A stretch of DNA of 64,000 nt from Streptomyces sp. NBC_00490 (GCF_036013645.1 NZ_CP107869.1:9052001-9116000), one strand, 5' to 3'; counted from the first letter of the stretch, positions 10,082 through 18,345 are shown. Program-made: numbers and translations. Notes: generated by a model from the sequence alone, not told the origin.

Positions 10082-11032
10082 TCAGTCCACCGTCAGGACC
10101 AGCTTCCCCGTGGTCCGGCCGGTGTCGCCGAGCCTGTGTGCCTCGGCGGCCTCGGCCAGCGGGAAGGTGCCGGCGATCGCGGGGCGCAGCTTCCCCGCCT
10201 CCACCAGCTCCGCGATCGCCTTCATCCCGGAATGGGAGGCGTCGACCAGCATGCGCAGCGACCGCACGCCCAGCCGCTCCGCCTCCTCGATGAACTCCTG
10301 CGATCCGACCGGCAGGATCGAGACCACGAGCCCACCCGGACGCAGGACACGCAGCGAGCGCACGGACGTGTCGCCGCCGATCGTGTCGAGCACGACGTCG
10401 ACGTCCTTGACGGCCTCGGCGAAGTCCGTCTCCCGGTAGTCGATCGTCTCGTCCGCGCCGAGCCCGCGCAGGAACTCGTGCTTGCCCGCGCTCGCCGTGC
10501 CGATCACATACGCGCCCCGCGCCTTGGCGATCTGCACGGCCACATGTCCGACCCCGCCCGCCGCGGCATGGATCAGCACCCGCTGTCCCGGCCGGACGTC
10601 GGCGTACTCCACCAGCGCCTGCCAGGCGGTCAGGGAGACCAGCGGCAGCGCGCCCGCCTCGGCATGGCCGATCGACGCCGGCTTGTGCGCGAACGTCCGG
10701 GCCGGTGCCGTGACGTACTCGGCGTGCGAGCCGTGTCCGTAGGGGTACGACAGCATGCCGAAGACCTCGTCGCCGGGCTTGAAGCGGGCGACGCCGATCC
10801 CGACCGCCTCGACCACACCCGACACGTCCCAGCCGAGCACGAAGGGCGGCTCGCCCAGGAAGCCGCCGGTGGCGCGGTGCTTCCAGTCCGTCGGGTTGAC
10901 GCCGGCCGCCCGCACCCGGACCAGTACCTCGTTGGTGCGCGGCTCCGGCCGCTCCAGCTCGACTTCCTTCAAAACCTCGGGACCGCCGAGGACGTCCTGG
11001 CTGATGGCTCGCATCGTCTTCACAGTGCTCAT
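10082..11032 (-). CDS. NADP-dependent quinone oxidoreductase-like MDR protein
   Basis: A 316-residue zinc-free medium-chain reductase. Features are GVNPTDWKHRATG, the nucleotide loop AAAGGVGHVAVQIAKARGA, and the C-terminal LAEAAEAHRLGDTGRTTGKLVLTV typical of the zeta-crystallin-like group. It should reduce quinones or alpha,beta-unsaturated carbonyls with NADPH. It is divergent from a GlxA-type regulator across 71 bp that contain an inverted repeat, so the two are probably a regulator-target pair. The exact substrate is unknown. Confidence 0.88.
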   Translation of the reverse strand: MSTVKTMRAISQDVLGGPEVLKEVELERPEPRTNEVLVRVRAAGVNPTDWKHRATGGFLGEPPFVLGWDVSGVVEAVGIGVARFKPGDEVFGMLSYPYGHGSHAEYVTAPARTFAHKPASIGHAEAGALPLVSLTAWQALVEYADVRPGQRVLIHAAAGGVGHVAVQIAKARGAYVIGTASAGKHEFLRGLGADETIDYRETDFAEAVKDVDVVLDTIGGDTSVRSLRVLRPGGLVVSILPVGSQEFIEEAERLGVRSLRMLVDASHSGMKAIAELVEAGKLRPAIAGTFPLAEAAEAHRLGDTGRTTGKLVLTVD

Positions 11033-11069
11033 GGTGAACCAGCGTGCCCGCGTCCGCCCGCACGGAAAA

Positions 11070-11083
11070 TGGCATGATTGCCA
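11070..11083. promoter_or_regulatory. inverted repeat between oxidoreductase and GlxA-type gene
   Basis: TGGCA and TGCCA are perfect 5-bp arms separated by TGAT, centred in the divergent intergenic region. This is a plausible operator for the AraC/GlxA regulator at 11104. Confidence 0.45.
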
Positions 11084-11103
11084 ACCTTCGATAGGATCGT
11101 GCC

Positions 11104-12063
11104 ATGCGTGACATGCAGCGGGTCGAACGAGTCGTGGTCCTGGCTCTCGAGGGCGTGTACCCCTTCGAGCTCGGTATCCCCAGCCGGATCTTCAGCGCCG
11201 CCGGCGGCCGGTACGAGGTGCTGACCTGTACCGTCGACGGCCGCCCGGTGCGCACCAACGCCGACTTCACCATCGCGGTCGACCATGGCCCAGAGGCGCT
11301 GGCCACCGCCGACACGGTGGTGATCGCGCCCGTCTCCGCGGACCGGGTGACCGCCGAGCTCTCCGACGAGGTGAGCTCCGCCCTCGCCCTGATCCCCGCC
11401 GGCGCGCGGATCGTGTCGATCTGCACCGGCGCCTTCGTCCTCGCGGCGGCGGGCCTGCTCGACGGCCACCGGGCCACCACCCACTGGCAGCTCGCCGACC
11501 GGTTCCGGGAGATGTTCCCGCACATCGCCCTCGACCCGGACGTCCTCTTCGTCGACGACGGGCGGATCCTCACCTCGGCCGGAGCGGCCTCCGGTGTCGA
11601 CGTCTGTCTGCATGTGGTGCGCACGGACCACGGCAGCGAACTGGCCAACTTCGTCGCCCGCTGCTGTGTGGTCCCGCCGTTCCGGGACGGCGGCCAGGCG
11701 CAGTACATCGAGCAGCCCGTGCCGGAACCCGGGGCGACGAGCACCGCCGCCACCCGGGAGTGGGCGCTGGCGCGCCTCGACGAACCACTGACCCTCACCG
11801 ACCTCGCCGCCCACGCCCGGATGAGCCTGCGCACCTTCGCCCGCCGCTTCCACGACGAGGTCGGCCTCAGCCCCGGCCGCTGGCTGATCCAGCAGCGGGT
11901 CGCCCGGGCCCGGCACCTGCTGGAGTCCAGCGACCTGCCGGTGGACCAGATCGCCGGCCACGTCGGCTTCGCCACCGGCGCCTCCCTGCGCCAGCATCTG
12001 CACGCGGCCATCGGGGTGTCGCCGCAGGCCTACCGGCGGACGTTCCAGACGACCGCCCGCTGA
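11104..12063 (+). CDS. GlxA-family transcriptional regulator (DJ-1/PfpI plus AraC HTH)
   Basis: A 319-residue regulator. The N-terminal 180 residues form a DJ-1/PfpI domain with the nucleophile-elbow-like SICTGAFVLAAAGLLDG. The C-terminal part holds the two AraC helix-turn-helices (LTDLAAHARMSLRTFARRFHDEVG, and VDQIAGHVGFATGASLRQHLHAAIGVSPQAYRR). Such regulators usually activate a neighbouring catabolic or detoxifying gene; the divergent oxidoreductase is the obvious candidate. The effector is not known. Confidence 0.9.
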   Translation: MRDMQRVERVVVLALEGVYPFELGIPSRIFSAAGGRYEVLTCTVDGRPVRTNADFTIAVDHGPEALATADTVVIAPVSADRVTAELSDEVSSALALIPAGARIVSICTGAFVLAAAGLLDGHRATTHWQLADRFREMFPHIALDPDVLFVDDGRILTSAGAASGVDVCLHVVRTDHGSELANFVARCCVVPPFRDGGQAQYIEQPVPEPGATSTAATREWALARLDEPLTLTDLAAHARMSLRTFARRFHDEVGLSPGRWLIQQRVARARHLLESSDLPVDQIAGHVGFATGASLRQHLHAAIGVSPQAYRRTFQTTAR

Positions 12064-12128
12064 ACCGAACGTTTCCCGCCCCTGCCGCGTCCGAGGACCA
12101 GGACCGCGGTCGGTGAACAGGAGTGGGG

Positions 12129-12986
12129 ATGCGCAGAGGCTTGGTGGCACTGACGGCACTGATGGCTGTGGCCGCCGCGGGGTGCGGCAGCGGGACCGAG
12201 GAGGACATGGTCGTCGAGGGCGCGGCACCGCCCACGCCCTACAGCGGACCGATGTACATCCACGGCAAGGCGTGGGACGAGGAGAAGGACGACCGCGCCG
12301 ACCTCGTCGACACGGGCGCGGCGGCCCGGGCCCTGGAGTGCGACGGGGAGATCTTCACGGCCGGCGGCAGCGAACCGTGGAGCAAGGGCGACGGAGGAGA
12401 CACGCCGGAGGGAGGCCTCAAGGCGTACTTCGACATCGAGCAGCCCGAGGTACCGCTCGAGGGCTACCGGGTGGAGCGCGAGGAGGGCGGCCGGGTCCTC
12501 TTCTCCTACGACGTGGACGGCCGGACCAAGGTGGCGGTGATCGTCGCCAAGGACCGCAAGAACCGGCCCGGTTGGGGCCCGGAGACCAGCGCCTCCTGCG
12601 ACCCGGCGGAGTTCCCGGCGAGCTGGACCGACTCCAGGGAGTACGAGGTCTGGACCGACCGGAACGGCAAACGGGTGCCGATCACCGTCATCAGCAGCTC
12701 GGTCGGCCCCGCCCACTGCGACTGGCAGCAGGCGCACTTCCTGGGCACGGGCGAGGGCAGGGACCGCGTCCTGTACGCCCGTGATCCGGACGGCGTGCTC
12801 GGCGACGAGATGCTGGAGACCCCCTACCGGGGCGACGTCACCATGCCCGCGGACGCCAAGGACACCGGATACCGCCTGGGGGACTGGAAGCTGTGGCTGA
12901 CGGACGACAAGAAGACGGCGTACGTCCGCACCTCCGACGGAGTGGAGGCCTGGCCCCGGGTCAAGCAGGACATGGGCTGCGCGTGA
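12129..12986 (+). CDS. secreted lipoprotein of unknown function
   Basis: A protein of about 285 residues beginning MRRGLVALTALMAVAAAGCGSG. The lipobox AAGC predicts lipid attachment at Cys and anchoring outside the membrane. The rest is acidic and hydrophilic with several Cys (ASCDPAEF, AHCDWQQ, DMGCA at the very end) that could form disulfides. An in-frame GTG at 12123 overlaps the ribosome site, whereas AGGAG 12119-12123 suits ATG 12129. I do not recognise the family; similar lipoproteins are common in Streptomyces. It converges with the TetR gene. Confidence 0.75.
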   Translation: MRRGLVALTALMAVAAAGCGSGTEEDMVVEGAAPPTPYSGPMYIHGKAWDEEKDDRADLVDTGAAARALECDGEIFTAGGSEPWSKGDGGDTPEGGLKAYFDIEQPEVPLEGYRVEREEGGRVLFSYDVDGRTKVAVIVAKDRKNRPGWGPETSASCDPAEFPASWTDSREYEVWTDRNGKRVPITVISSSVGPAHCDWQQAHFLGTGEGRDRVLYARDPDGVLGDEMLETPYRGDVTMPADAKDTGYRLGDWKLWLTDDKKTAYVRTSDGVEAWPRVKQDMGCA

Positions 12987-12990
12987 GGCG

Positions 12991-13554
12991 TCACCGGCTG
13001 GCGTGCAGGGCGACCAGCAACTGCCAGACCTGGTCGGCGATGTCCTGCGGGCCGCCCTCCAGCAGGCCGTGCAGCCAGTCGCCCAGCACGCCCGCGAACG
13101 TCGCGGCGACCGCCGAGGCCACCAGCGGGGCGTCGGCGGCACCCGCGAGTTCGCGCTCGCGGAGACTGTAGGCCCGCAGATCGCGGTGGAGGACCCGCCC
13201 CAGCGGGCCGCCGCCGCCCGGGCTGAGCAGGGCCCGGTACAGCGCGGCATGGGGGGCGAGGGAGATGAAGAACGCCGGCAGCGCGGGCGGCGCGTGCACC
13301 GGGTCGGGCCGCCCGCGCCAGGCGTGCAACGCCTCCACGGCCTCGCGTACGACGTCCGCGCAGGCGTCGACGGCCAGCGCCTCCAGGCCGTCGTAGTGGA
13401 CGTAGAACGTGGCCCGTCCGACCCCCGCCCGGCGTACCAGCGCGGCCACGCCGACCTCCGCGAGCGGGCGCTCGGCGCACTCCGCGAGCAGCGCCTCGCG
13501 CAGCTTCGCCCGGGTGCGCGCCGCGCGGGGGTCCTCGGGTGCGGTGCGGGTCAT
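12991..13554 (-). CDS. TetR-family transcriptional regulator
   Basis: A protein of 187 residues starting MTRTAPEDPRAARTRAKLREAL. The HTH is LAEVGVAALVRRAGVGRATFYVHYDGLEAL and the rest is a helical ligand-binding domain. A longer frame exists upstream, but the start at 13552-13554 overlaps the stop of the DUF1304 gene by ATGA, showing translational coupling. Two TGGAC-N4-GTCCA palindromes upstream of the DUF1304 gene are its likely operators, making this an autoregulated two-gene operon. Confidence 0.88.
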   Translation of the reverse strand: MTRTAPEDPRAARTRAKLREALLAECAERPLAEVGVAALVRRAGVGRATFYVHYDGLEALAVDACADVVREAVEALHAWRGRPDPVHAPPALPAFFISLAPHAALYRALLSPGGGGPLGRVLHRDLRAYSLRERELAGAADAPLVASAVAATFAGVLGDWLHGLLEGGPQDIADQVWQLLVALHASR

Positions 13555-13913
13555 CGGGCCAGCAGGACCGCGCCCAGGGCGAGCGCACCGGGCAGGGCCT
13601 GCGCGGCGAGGATGCGGATGTTGGCGGTGACCGCGCCGTACACGCCCGCGACGACGACGCAGGACAGGAAGAACACCTGGGCGCGGAAGCCCGTCGGGTC
13701 GGCGGCGACCAGACCCCACACCAGGCTCGCGGCGAGGAAGCCGTTGTAGAGGCCCTGGTTGGCGGCCATCGGCGCGGTGGCCTTGGCCATCTCGCGGTCG
13801 AAGCCGTGGAAGGACATCCCCGGCTTCTTCTGCCACAGGAACATCTCCATCACCAGGATGTACGCGTGCAGCACGGCCACCAGGGCCACCAGCACGTTCG
13901 CTACCGCTTCCAT
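13551..13913 (-). CDS. DUF1304 family small membrane protein
   Basis: A 120-residue protein with four hydrophobic helices (about residues 5-25, 50-72, 78-96, 100-118) and the signature HAYILVMEMFLW plus NQGLYNGFLAASLVWG. This matches DUF1304, a family of unknown biochemical role often paired with TetR regulators. It is the first gene of the operon; its stop overlaps the tetR start. A role in export or membrane stress is possible but unproven. Confidence 0.88.
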   Translation of the reverse strand: MEAVANVLVALVAVLHAYILVMEMFLWQKKPGMSFHGFDREMAKATAPMAANQGLYNGFLAASLVWGLVAADPTGFRAQVFFLSCVVVAGVYGAVTANIRILAAQALPGALALGAVLLAR

Positions 13914-13930
13914 GATCTCCCTCAGTTTCT

Positions 13931-13965
13931 TGGACAGGCGTCCACTATAACTGGACAGGTGTCCA
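13931..13965 (-). promoter_or_regulatory. two TetR operator palindromes
   Basis: TGGACAGGCGTCCA (13931-13944) and TGGACAGGTGTCCA (13952-13965) share the pattern TGGAC-N4-GTCCA and differ by one base. Their centres are 21 bp apart, two helical turns, so two dimers would sit on one DNA face. They lie just upstream of the DUF1304-tetR operon and 32 bp before the GNAT start. Confidence 0.75.
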
Positions 13966-13996
13966 GGATGTCAGCGGCTCCCGATACCCTCCGGGC

Positions 13997-14503
13997 ATGA
14001 CTGATCAGGACGTGACGGTGCGGCGCGCTCGCGCGGAGGACATAGCGGGACTCGTCGCCTCCAGCGCGCGGCTCTTCGCGGAGGACGGCGGCACCCGGGA
14101 CGCGACCATCAACGTCCACTGGCCGCGCGAGCACGGGGCCGCGGCGTTCGCTGCCGCGCTCGAGGACCCGGAGCGCCTCGTGCTCGTCGTGGACCATCAG
14201 GGGCGGGTGGTGGGACACCTGATGGGTTCGGTCACCGAGGCCACGGCCAGGCGGCTGGTCAAGTCCGCGACCCTGGTCAGCATGTATGTCCGCCCCGAGC
14301 ACCGGCGGGCCCGCGCCGGTGCCGCTCTGGTGACGGAGTTCCTGGACTGGGCGCGGGGACAGGGCGCGGAGGAGGCCGAGGTGACGGCGTACGCGGCCAA
14401 CACGGACGCGGTCCGCTTCTACGAACGGGGCGGATTCGCACCGCAGTTGGTGACCCTGCGGCAGACGCTCGGAGGCGGCAAAAAGAAAGGGCAAGGGGAC
14501 TGA
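13997..14503 (+). CDS. GNAT-family N-acetyltransferase
   Basis: A 168-residue single GNAT domain. The acetyl-CoA-binding region reads LVSMYVRPEHRRARAGAALVTEFLDWARGQG, followed by the late motif VTAYAANTDAVRFYERGGFAPQ. It should transfer an acetyl group to an amine of unknown identity. It faces the DUF1304-tetR operon across 83 bp and could fall under the same operators. A terminator-like hairpin overlaps its stop. Confidence 0.88.
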   Translation: MTDQDVTVRRARAEDIAGLVASSARLFAEDGGTRDATINVHWPREHGAAAFAAALEDPERLVLVVDHQGRVVGHLMGSVTEATARRLVKSATLVSMYVRPEHRRARAGAALVTEFLDWARGQGAEEAEVTAYAANTDAVRFYERGGFAPQLVTLRQTLGGGKKKGQGD

Positions 14504-14515
14504 GCCCTCCTTGCC
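14490..14515 (+). terminator. hairpin at the GNAT stop codon
   Basis: GGCAAGG (14490-14496) pairs with CCTTGCC (14509-14515) across the TGA at 14501-14503. There is no T run, as usual in Streptomyces. It would insulate the rifamycin module downstream. Confidence 0.45.
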
Positions 14516-14538
14516 ATGTTCAACATATAGCGCACCGG

Positions 14539-14558
14539 GGGGCTTGCGGCAAGGCCCC
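14539..14558 (+). promoter_or_regulatory. rifamycin-associated element (RAE)
   Basis: The 20 bp GGGGCTTGCGGCAAGGCCCC match the inverted-repeat element known upstream of rifamycin inactivation genes in actinomycetes, as I recall the consensus. It sits 60 bp before an Rgt-type glycosyltransferase, with a -10-like TATAG at 14526-14530 just upstream. RAE elements are linked to rifamycin-induced expression. The position before rgt and helR makes the assignment strong. Confidence 0.85.
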
Positions 14559-14617
14559 CGTGGTACCGCAGAATCTCCGCTCGAAGCCGGAAGACGCGGA
14601 GAACGGGGAGTCACGAC

Positions 14618-15856
14618 GTGCGAGTTCTGTTGTCGACGTACGGGTCGCGCGGGGACGTCCAGCCGATGGCGGCACTCGCCGTGGAGCTGCGGGCGCTCGG
14701 CGCGGAGGTACGGGTGTGCGCGCCGCCGGACGAGGAGTTCGCCAAGCTGCTGGACCGGGTCGGCGTGGAGTCGGTACCGGCCGCCGACCCGGTGCGCGCG
14801 GTGGTGACGGGGACGGCGTCGCCGCTGCCGGGGGGCCTGGCGCAGCGCGCGGCCGCGATACTCGCCGCACAGTACGAGGCGGTCGGCGCGGCGGCCGAGG
14901 GATGTGACGCGGTGGTGGCGACCGGCCTGCTTCCGGCCGCGGCCGGTGCGCGACTGGCGGCGGAGCGGGCGGGCGTCCCCTACGCCTTCGTGGCCTTCTT
15001 CCCGGGCTACCTGCCGTCGCCGTACTTGAGGCCGCTCACCCGCCCGGGGCAGACGTTCCCGCCGGAGGTGACCGACATCCCGGCGCTGCACGACCTGGAC
15101 GCCCAGTTCATGAACGAGGCGTTCGGCACGGGGCTCAACCTCCACCGGGCCTCGCTCGGGCTGCCGCCGGTGGACGACTTCCGCGGCTACGTCCTCACCG
15201 GCCGGCCCTTCCTGGCAGCGGACCCGGCCCTGGCACCGTGGCAGGAGCCGACGCCTCTCGACGTGATGCAGACCGGCGCCTGGATCCTGCCGGACGATCG
15301 CCCGCTGCCGGACGAGCTGACGGCGTTCCTGGACGCCGGCGAACCGCCGGTCTACGTCGGCTTCGGAAGCATGCCGATGGGCGGGACGGATGTCGCCCGG
15401 GTGGCCGTGGAGGCGGTGCGCGCGCACGGCCGCCGCGTACTGGTCGGGCGGGGCTGGGCCGACCTGGCTCTCATCGACGACCGGGACGACTGCTTCGCCG
15501 TCGGCGAGGTCAACCACCAGGCGCTGTTCGGCCGCCTCGCCGCCGTCGTGCACCACGGCGGCGCGGGCACCACCACGACGGCCGCCCGGGCCGGCGCGCC
15601 CCAGGTCGTCGTGCCCCAGCTCGCGGACCAGCCATACTGGTCCGGGCGGGTGGCCGAGCTGGGCATCGGCGCGGCACACGAGGGGCCGACGCCGACCGTC
15701 GCGTCCCTGTCGGCCGCGCTCGGCACCGCCCTGGCCCCCGAGACCCGTGAGCGGGCGAGGGCCGTGGCCGACGCCGTCCGTACCGACGGGGCGACGGTGG
15801 CCGCGAAGCACATCCTCGACATCGTCGGCCAGGAGAGGACCACCGCGTCCGGGTGA
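14618..15856 (+). CDS. rgt: rifamycin glycosyltransferase-like GT1 enzyme
   Basis: A 412-residue GT-B fold enzyme of the GT1 (UGT/macrolide) family, close in form to antibiotic glycosyltransferases: N-terminal LSTYGSRGDVQPMAALAVEL, C-terminal donor-site HHGGAGTTTTAARAGAPQVVVPQLADQPYWSGRV. Preceded by a RAE and followed by helR, it should inactivate rifamycins by attaching glucose to the ansa chain, as Rgt does. Start GTG 14618 has GGGAG at 14606-14610. Without context it could be read as a generic sterol or macrolide glycosyltransferase; the specific call depends on RAE and helR. Confidence 0.82.
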   Translation: MRVLLSTYGSRGDVQPMAALAVELRALGAEVRVCAPPDEEFAKLLDRVGVESVPAADPVRAVVTGTASPLPGGLAQRAAAILAAQYEAVGAAAEGCDAVVATGLLPAAAGARLAAERAGVPYAFVAFFPGYLPSPYLRPLTRPGQTFPPEVTDIPALHDLDAQFMNEAFGTGLNLHRASLGLPPVDDFRGYVLTGRPFLAADPALAPWQEPTPLDVMQTGAWILPDDRPLPDELTAFLDAGEPPVYVGFGSMPMGGTDVARVAVEAVRAHGRRVLVGRGWADLALIDDRDDCFAVGEVNHQALFGRLAAVVHHGGAGTTTTAARAGAPQVVVPQLADQPYWSGRVAELGIGAAHEGPTPTVASLSAALGTALAPETRERARAVADAVRTDGATVAAKHILDIVGQERTTASG

Positions 15857-15891
15857 TCCACACGTGACCCCGGGCCGGCACTCACACCTGC

Positions 15892-15925
15892 GGCGACGCG
15901 CCGACCACGGCCACGGCGCGTCGCC
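15892..15925 (+). terminator. strong hairpin between rgt and helR
   Basis: GGCGACGCGCCG (15892-15903) and CGGCGCGTCGCC (15914-15925) are perfect 12-bp arms around a 10-base loop. The site is 36 bp after rgt and 86 bp before the helR start. It may be a partial terminator or an attenuator setting the rgt:helR ratio. Confidence 0.6.
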
Positions 15926-16010
15926 CGGCTCGACCCCGGTCCGTCGAGTCGCCCTCGCACACCCAGCCGCGCGCCATGGCCGCACGCGACCTCATATCGG
16001 AGCTGATTAC

Positions 16011-18176
16011 TTGAACACCCTGCCCACCAGCGCGTTCGACCTCCCCGACCGTCTCTCGTCCAAGGCCGACCCGGCACTGATCGCCGGCGACGAGCAGTAC
16101 TTCGCGGCCCTCGCGGAGTGCCTCGAGCAGTCCATCGCCGAGGTGTCCGGGCAACTCGACGCCGCGCGCAGGGCACCCGGCGGCATGGGCCGGCACGCGA
16201 TGGACCGGGACACGGAGATCCACCGGCTGACCGCCCGCCTGCGCACCCTGCGCCGGTTCGGGCTCGACCTGTGCCTGGGACACATGGTCTCCGCCGACGA
16301 CCCCGAGCCCCTCTACATCGGACGGCTCGGCCTGACCGACAGCTCCGGCCGCCGACTGCTGGTCGACTGGCGCTCGCCGGCCGCCGAGCCGTTCTTCGGC
16401 GCCACCCACGGCAACCCGATGGGGCTGACCAGCCGCCGCAGGTACCGCTGGACCGGCGGCCGGATCAGCGACTACTGGGACGAGGTGTTCACGGCCGACG
16501 GGCTGGAGCACCACGCCGCGCTCGACGACCAGTCCGCCTTCATCGCCAGCCTGGGCAGCAACCGCTCGCCCCGGATGCGGGACGTCCTCGGCACCATCCA
16601 GGCCGACCAGGACGCCATCATCCGCGCGAGCTCGCGCGGCGCACTCGTCGTCGACGGCGGTCCGGGCACCGGCAAGACCGTCGTCGCCCTGCACCGCTCC
16701 GCCTACCTCCTCCACTCCGACCCCCGCCTCGGTCACCGTCGCGGCGGCGTGCTCTTCGTCGGCCCGCACCGGCCGTACCTGTCGTACGTCTCGGACGTCC
16801 TGCCCAGCCTCGGCGAGGAGGGCGTGCAGACCTGCATCCTGCGGGACCTCGTCGCCGAAGGAGCCGCGGCAGGCGTCGAAGCCGACCCGGAGGTGGCCCG
16901 GCTGAAGTCGTCCGCGGCACTGGTGGGGGCGATCGAGAAGGCCGTCCGGTTCTACGAGGAGCCGCCCGCCAAGGGGATGACGGTCACCACCCACTGGTCC
17001 GACATCCCGCTGAGCGCCGGTGAGTGGGCGGTGGCGTTCGACGCGGCGGAACCCGGCACCGCGCACAACGAGGCGCGCGACCAGGTCTGGGAGGAACTGC
17101 TCACCATCCTGATGGACAAGCACGAGGGCGACGTGTCGCCCGATCTGCTGCGCAAGTCGCTGCGGCAGAACAGGGAGCTGCGCACCGCCTTCGACCGCGC
17201 CTGGCCGCTGCTCGAAGCGACCGACCTCGTCGGAGACCTGTGGACGGTACCCGCCTACCTGCGGATGTGCGCCCCCTGGCTCACCCCCGACGAGGTGCGC
17301 ACGCTCCAGCGCGCGGAGGCCCAGGCCTGGACCGTGTCCGACCTGCCGCTCCTGGACGCGGCCCGGCAGCGGCTCGGCGACCCGGAGACGGCCCGGCGCC
17401 AGGTCCGGCACAAGGCCGCCCTCGCCGCCCAGCGGGAGCAGATGACACGGGTCGTCGACACGCTGATCGAGGCCGTCTCCAACTCGGGCGCCGACGGGGA
17501 CGACGGCGAAGGCCTGGTGAAGATGTTGCGCGGCGAGGACGCCAAGGTCAGCCTGGTCGACGAGTCCGAACTGGCCGTCGCCGACCCGGACCTGCTCGCG
17601 GGCCCGTTCGCGCACATCGTCGTGGACGAGGCCCAGGAGCTGACCGACGCCGAGTGGCAGATGCTGCTGCTGCGGTGCCCGTCGCGGAGCTTCACCATCG
17701 TCGGGGACCGCGCGCAGGCCCGGCACGGGTTCACGGAGTCGTGGCAGGAACGGCTGGAGCGGGTCGGGCTCGACCGGATCGAGATGGCCTCCCTGAGCAT
17801 CAACTACCGCACGCCCGAGGAGATCATGGCGGAGGCCGAGCCGGTCATCCGGGCCGCGCTCCCCGACGCCAACGTGCCGACCTCCATCCGCAGCAGCGGT
17901 GTCCCGGTCGTCCACGGAGCGGTCACGGAGCTGGAGTCGGTCCTGGACACCTGGCTCGCCGCGCACGCCGACGGCATCGCCTGTGTCATCGGGGACCCCG
18001 CGTTCCGCGCGACGTCGAGGGTGCGGTCGCTGACCCCGGAGCTGTCGAAGGGGCTCGAGTTCGACCTGGTCGTCCTGGTCGACCCGGAGAAGTTCGGCGA
18101 GGGCGTCGAGGGAGCGGTCGACCACTACGTGGCGATGACCCGGGCCACCCAGCAGCTCGTCGTCCTCACCGGCTGA
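16011..18176 (+). CDS. helR: RNA polymerase recycling motor ATPase HelR (rifamycin protection)
   Basis: A 721-residue HelD-like superfamily 1 ATPase. The N-terminal 85 residues form the helical hairpin expected to enter the RNA polymerase secondary channel. Walker A is GGPGTGKT at 216-223, Walker B HIVVDEAQEL, later motifs GDRAQARHGF, INYRTPEEI and VAMTRAT. HelR is known to free RNA polymerase from rifamycin in Streptomyces. The start is TTG 16011 with GGAG at 15999-16002. A longer frame exists upstream but runs inside rgt in another frame. It follows rgt in the same direction, so target rescue and drug inactivation are encoded together. Confidence 0.9.
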   Translation: MNTLPTSAFDLPDRLSSKADPALIAGDEQYFAALAECLEQSIAEVSGQLDAARRAPGGMGRHAMDRDTEIHRLTARLRTLRRFGLDLCLGHMVSADDPEPLYIGRLGLTDSSGRRLLVDWRSPAAEPFFGATHGNPMGLTSRRRYRWTGGRISDYWDEVFTADGLEHHAALDDQSAFIASLGSNRSPRMRDVLGTIQADQDAIIRASSRGALVVDGGPGTGKTVVALHRSAYLLHSDPRLGHRRGGVLFVGPHRPYLSYVSDVLPSLGEEGVQTCILRDLVAEGAAAGVEADPEVARLKSSAALVGAIEKAVRFYEEPPAKGMTVTTHWSDIPLSAGEWAVAFDAAEPGTAHNEARDQVWEELLTILMDKHEGDVSPDLLRKSLRQNRELRTAFDRAWPLLEATDLVGDLWTVPAYLRMCAPWLTPDEVRTLQRAEAQAWTVSDLPLLDAARQRLGDPETARRQVRHKAALAAQREQMTRVVDTLIEAVSNSGADGDDGEGLVKMLRGEDAKVSLVDESELAVADPDLLAGPFAHIVVDEAQELTDAEWQMLLLRCPSRSFTIVGDRAQARHGFTESWQERLERVGLDRIEMASLSINYRTPEEIMAEAEPVIRAALPDANVPTSIRSSGVPVVHGAVTELESVLDTWLAAHADGIACVIGDPAFRATSRVRSLTPELSKGLEFDLVVLVDPEKFGEGVEGAVDHYVAMTRATQQLVVLTG

Positions 18177-18182
18177 CCCGCT

Positions 18183-18209
18183 GCCGCGCCCTCCTCCGGA
18201 GGGCGCGGC
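18183..18209 (+). terminator. terminator after helR
   Basis: GCCGCGCCCTCC (18183-18194) pairs perfectly with GGAGGGCGCGGC (18198-18209) around a 3-base loop, 6 bp after the helR stop. Confidence 0.8.
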
Positions 18210-18329
18210 GCCGCCGGCCCCCGTCCGATCCCAGAACTGTGCTGGTCAGTATGGGCATTTGTCGATGTGTGGTTGCTGGCTGAGGGTGACGGAACCCTCA
18301 CTTCCGCCCGGGTCGTGAGGTTGATCTTT

Positions 18330-18345
18330 TCGGGTTCAAACCCGA
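18330..18345 (+). promoter_or_regulatory. palindrome upstream of the conservon
   Basis: TCGGGTT and AACCCGA are perfect 7-bp arms around CA, 124 bp before cvnA in a locally AT-richer stretch. It could be an operator. A second weak hairpin, GAGGGTGACGGAACCCTC, lies 45-60 bp before it. Nothing else is apparent in 18210-18469. Confidence 0.4.

Noticed and set aside
12991..13836. TetR gene with a start at 13836
   Set aside because: The extension is antisense-like Arg-rich sequence inside the DUF1304 gene; the ATGA overlap at 13551-13554 gives the proper start.
15390..16010. N-terminal extension of HelR in the same frame
   Set aside because: It overlaps rgt in another frame, has shadow-type composition, and a good ribosome site precedes TTG 16011.
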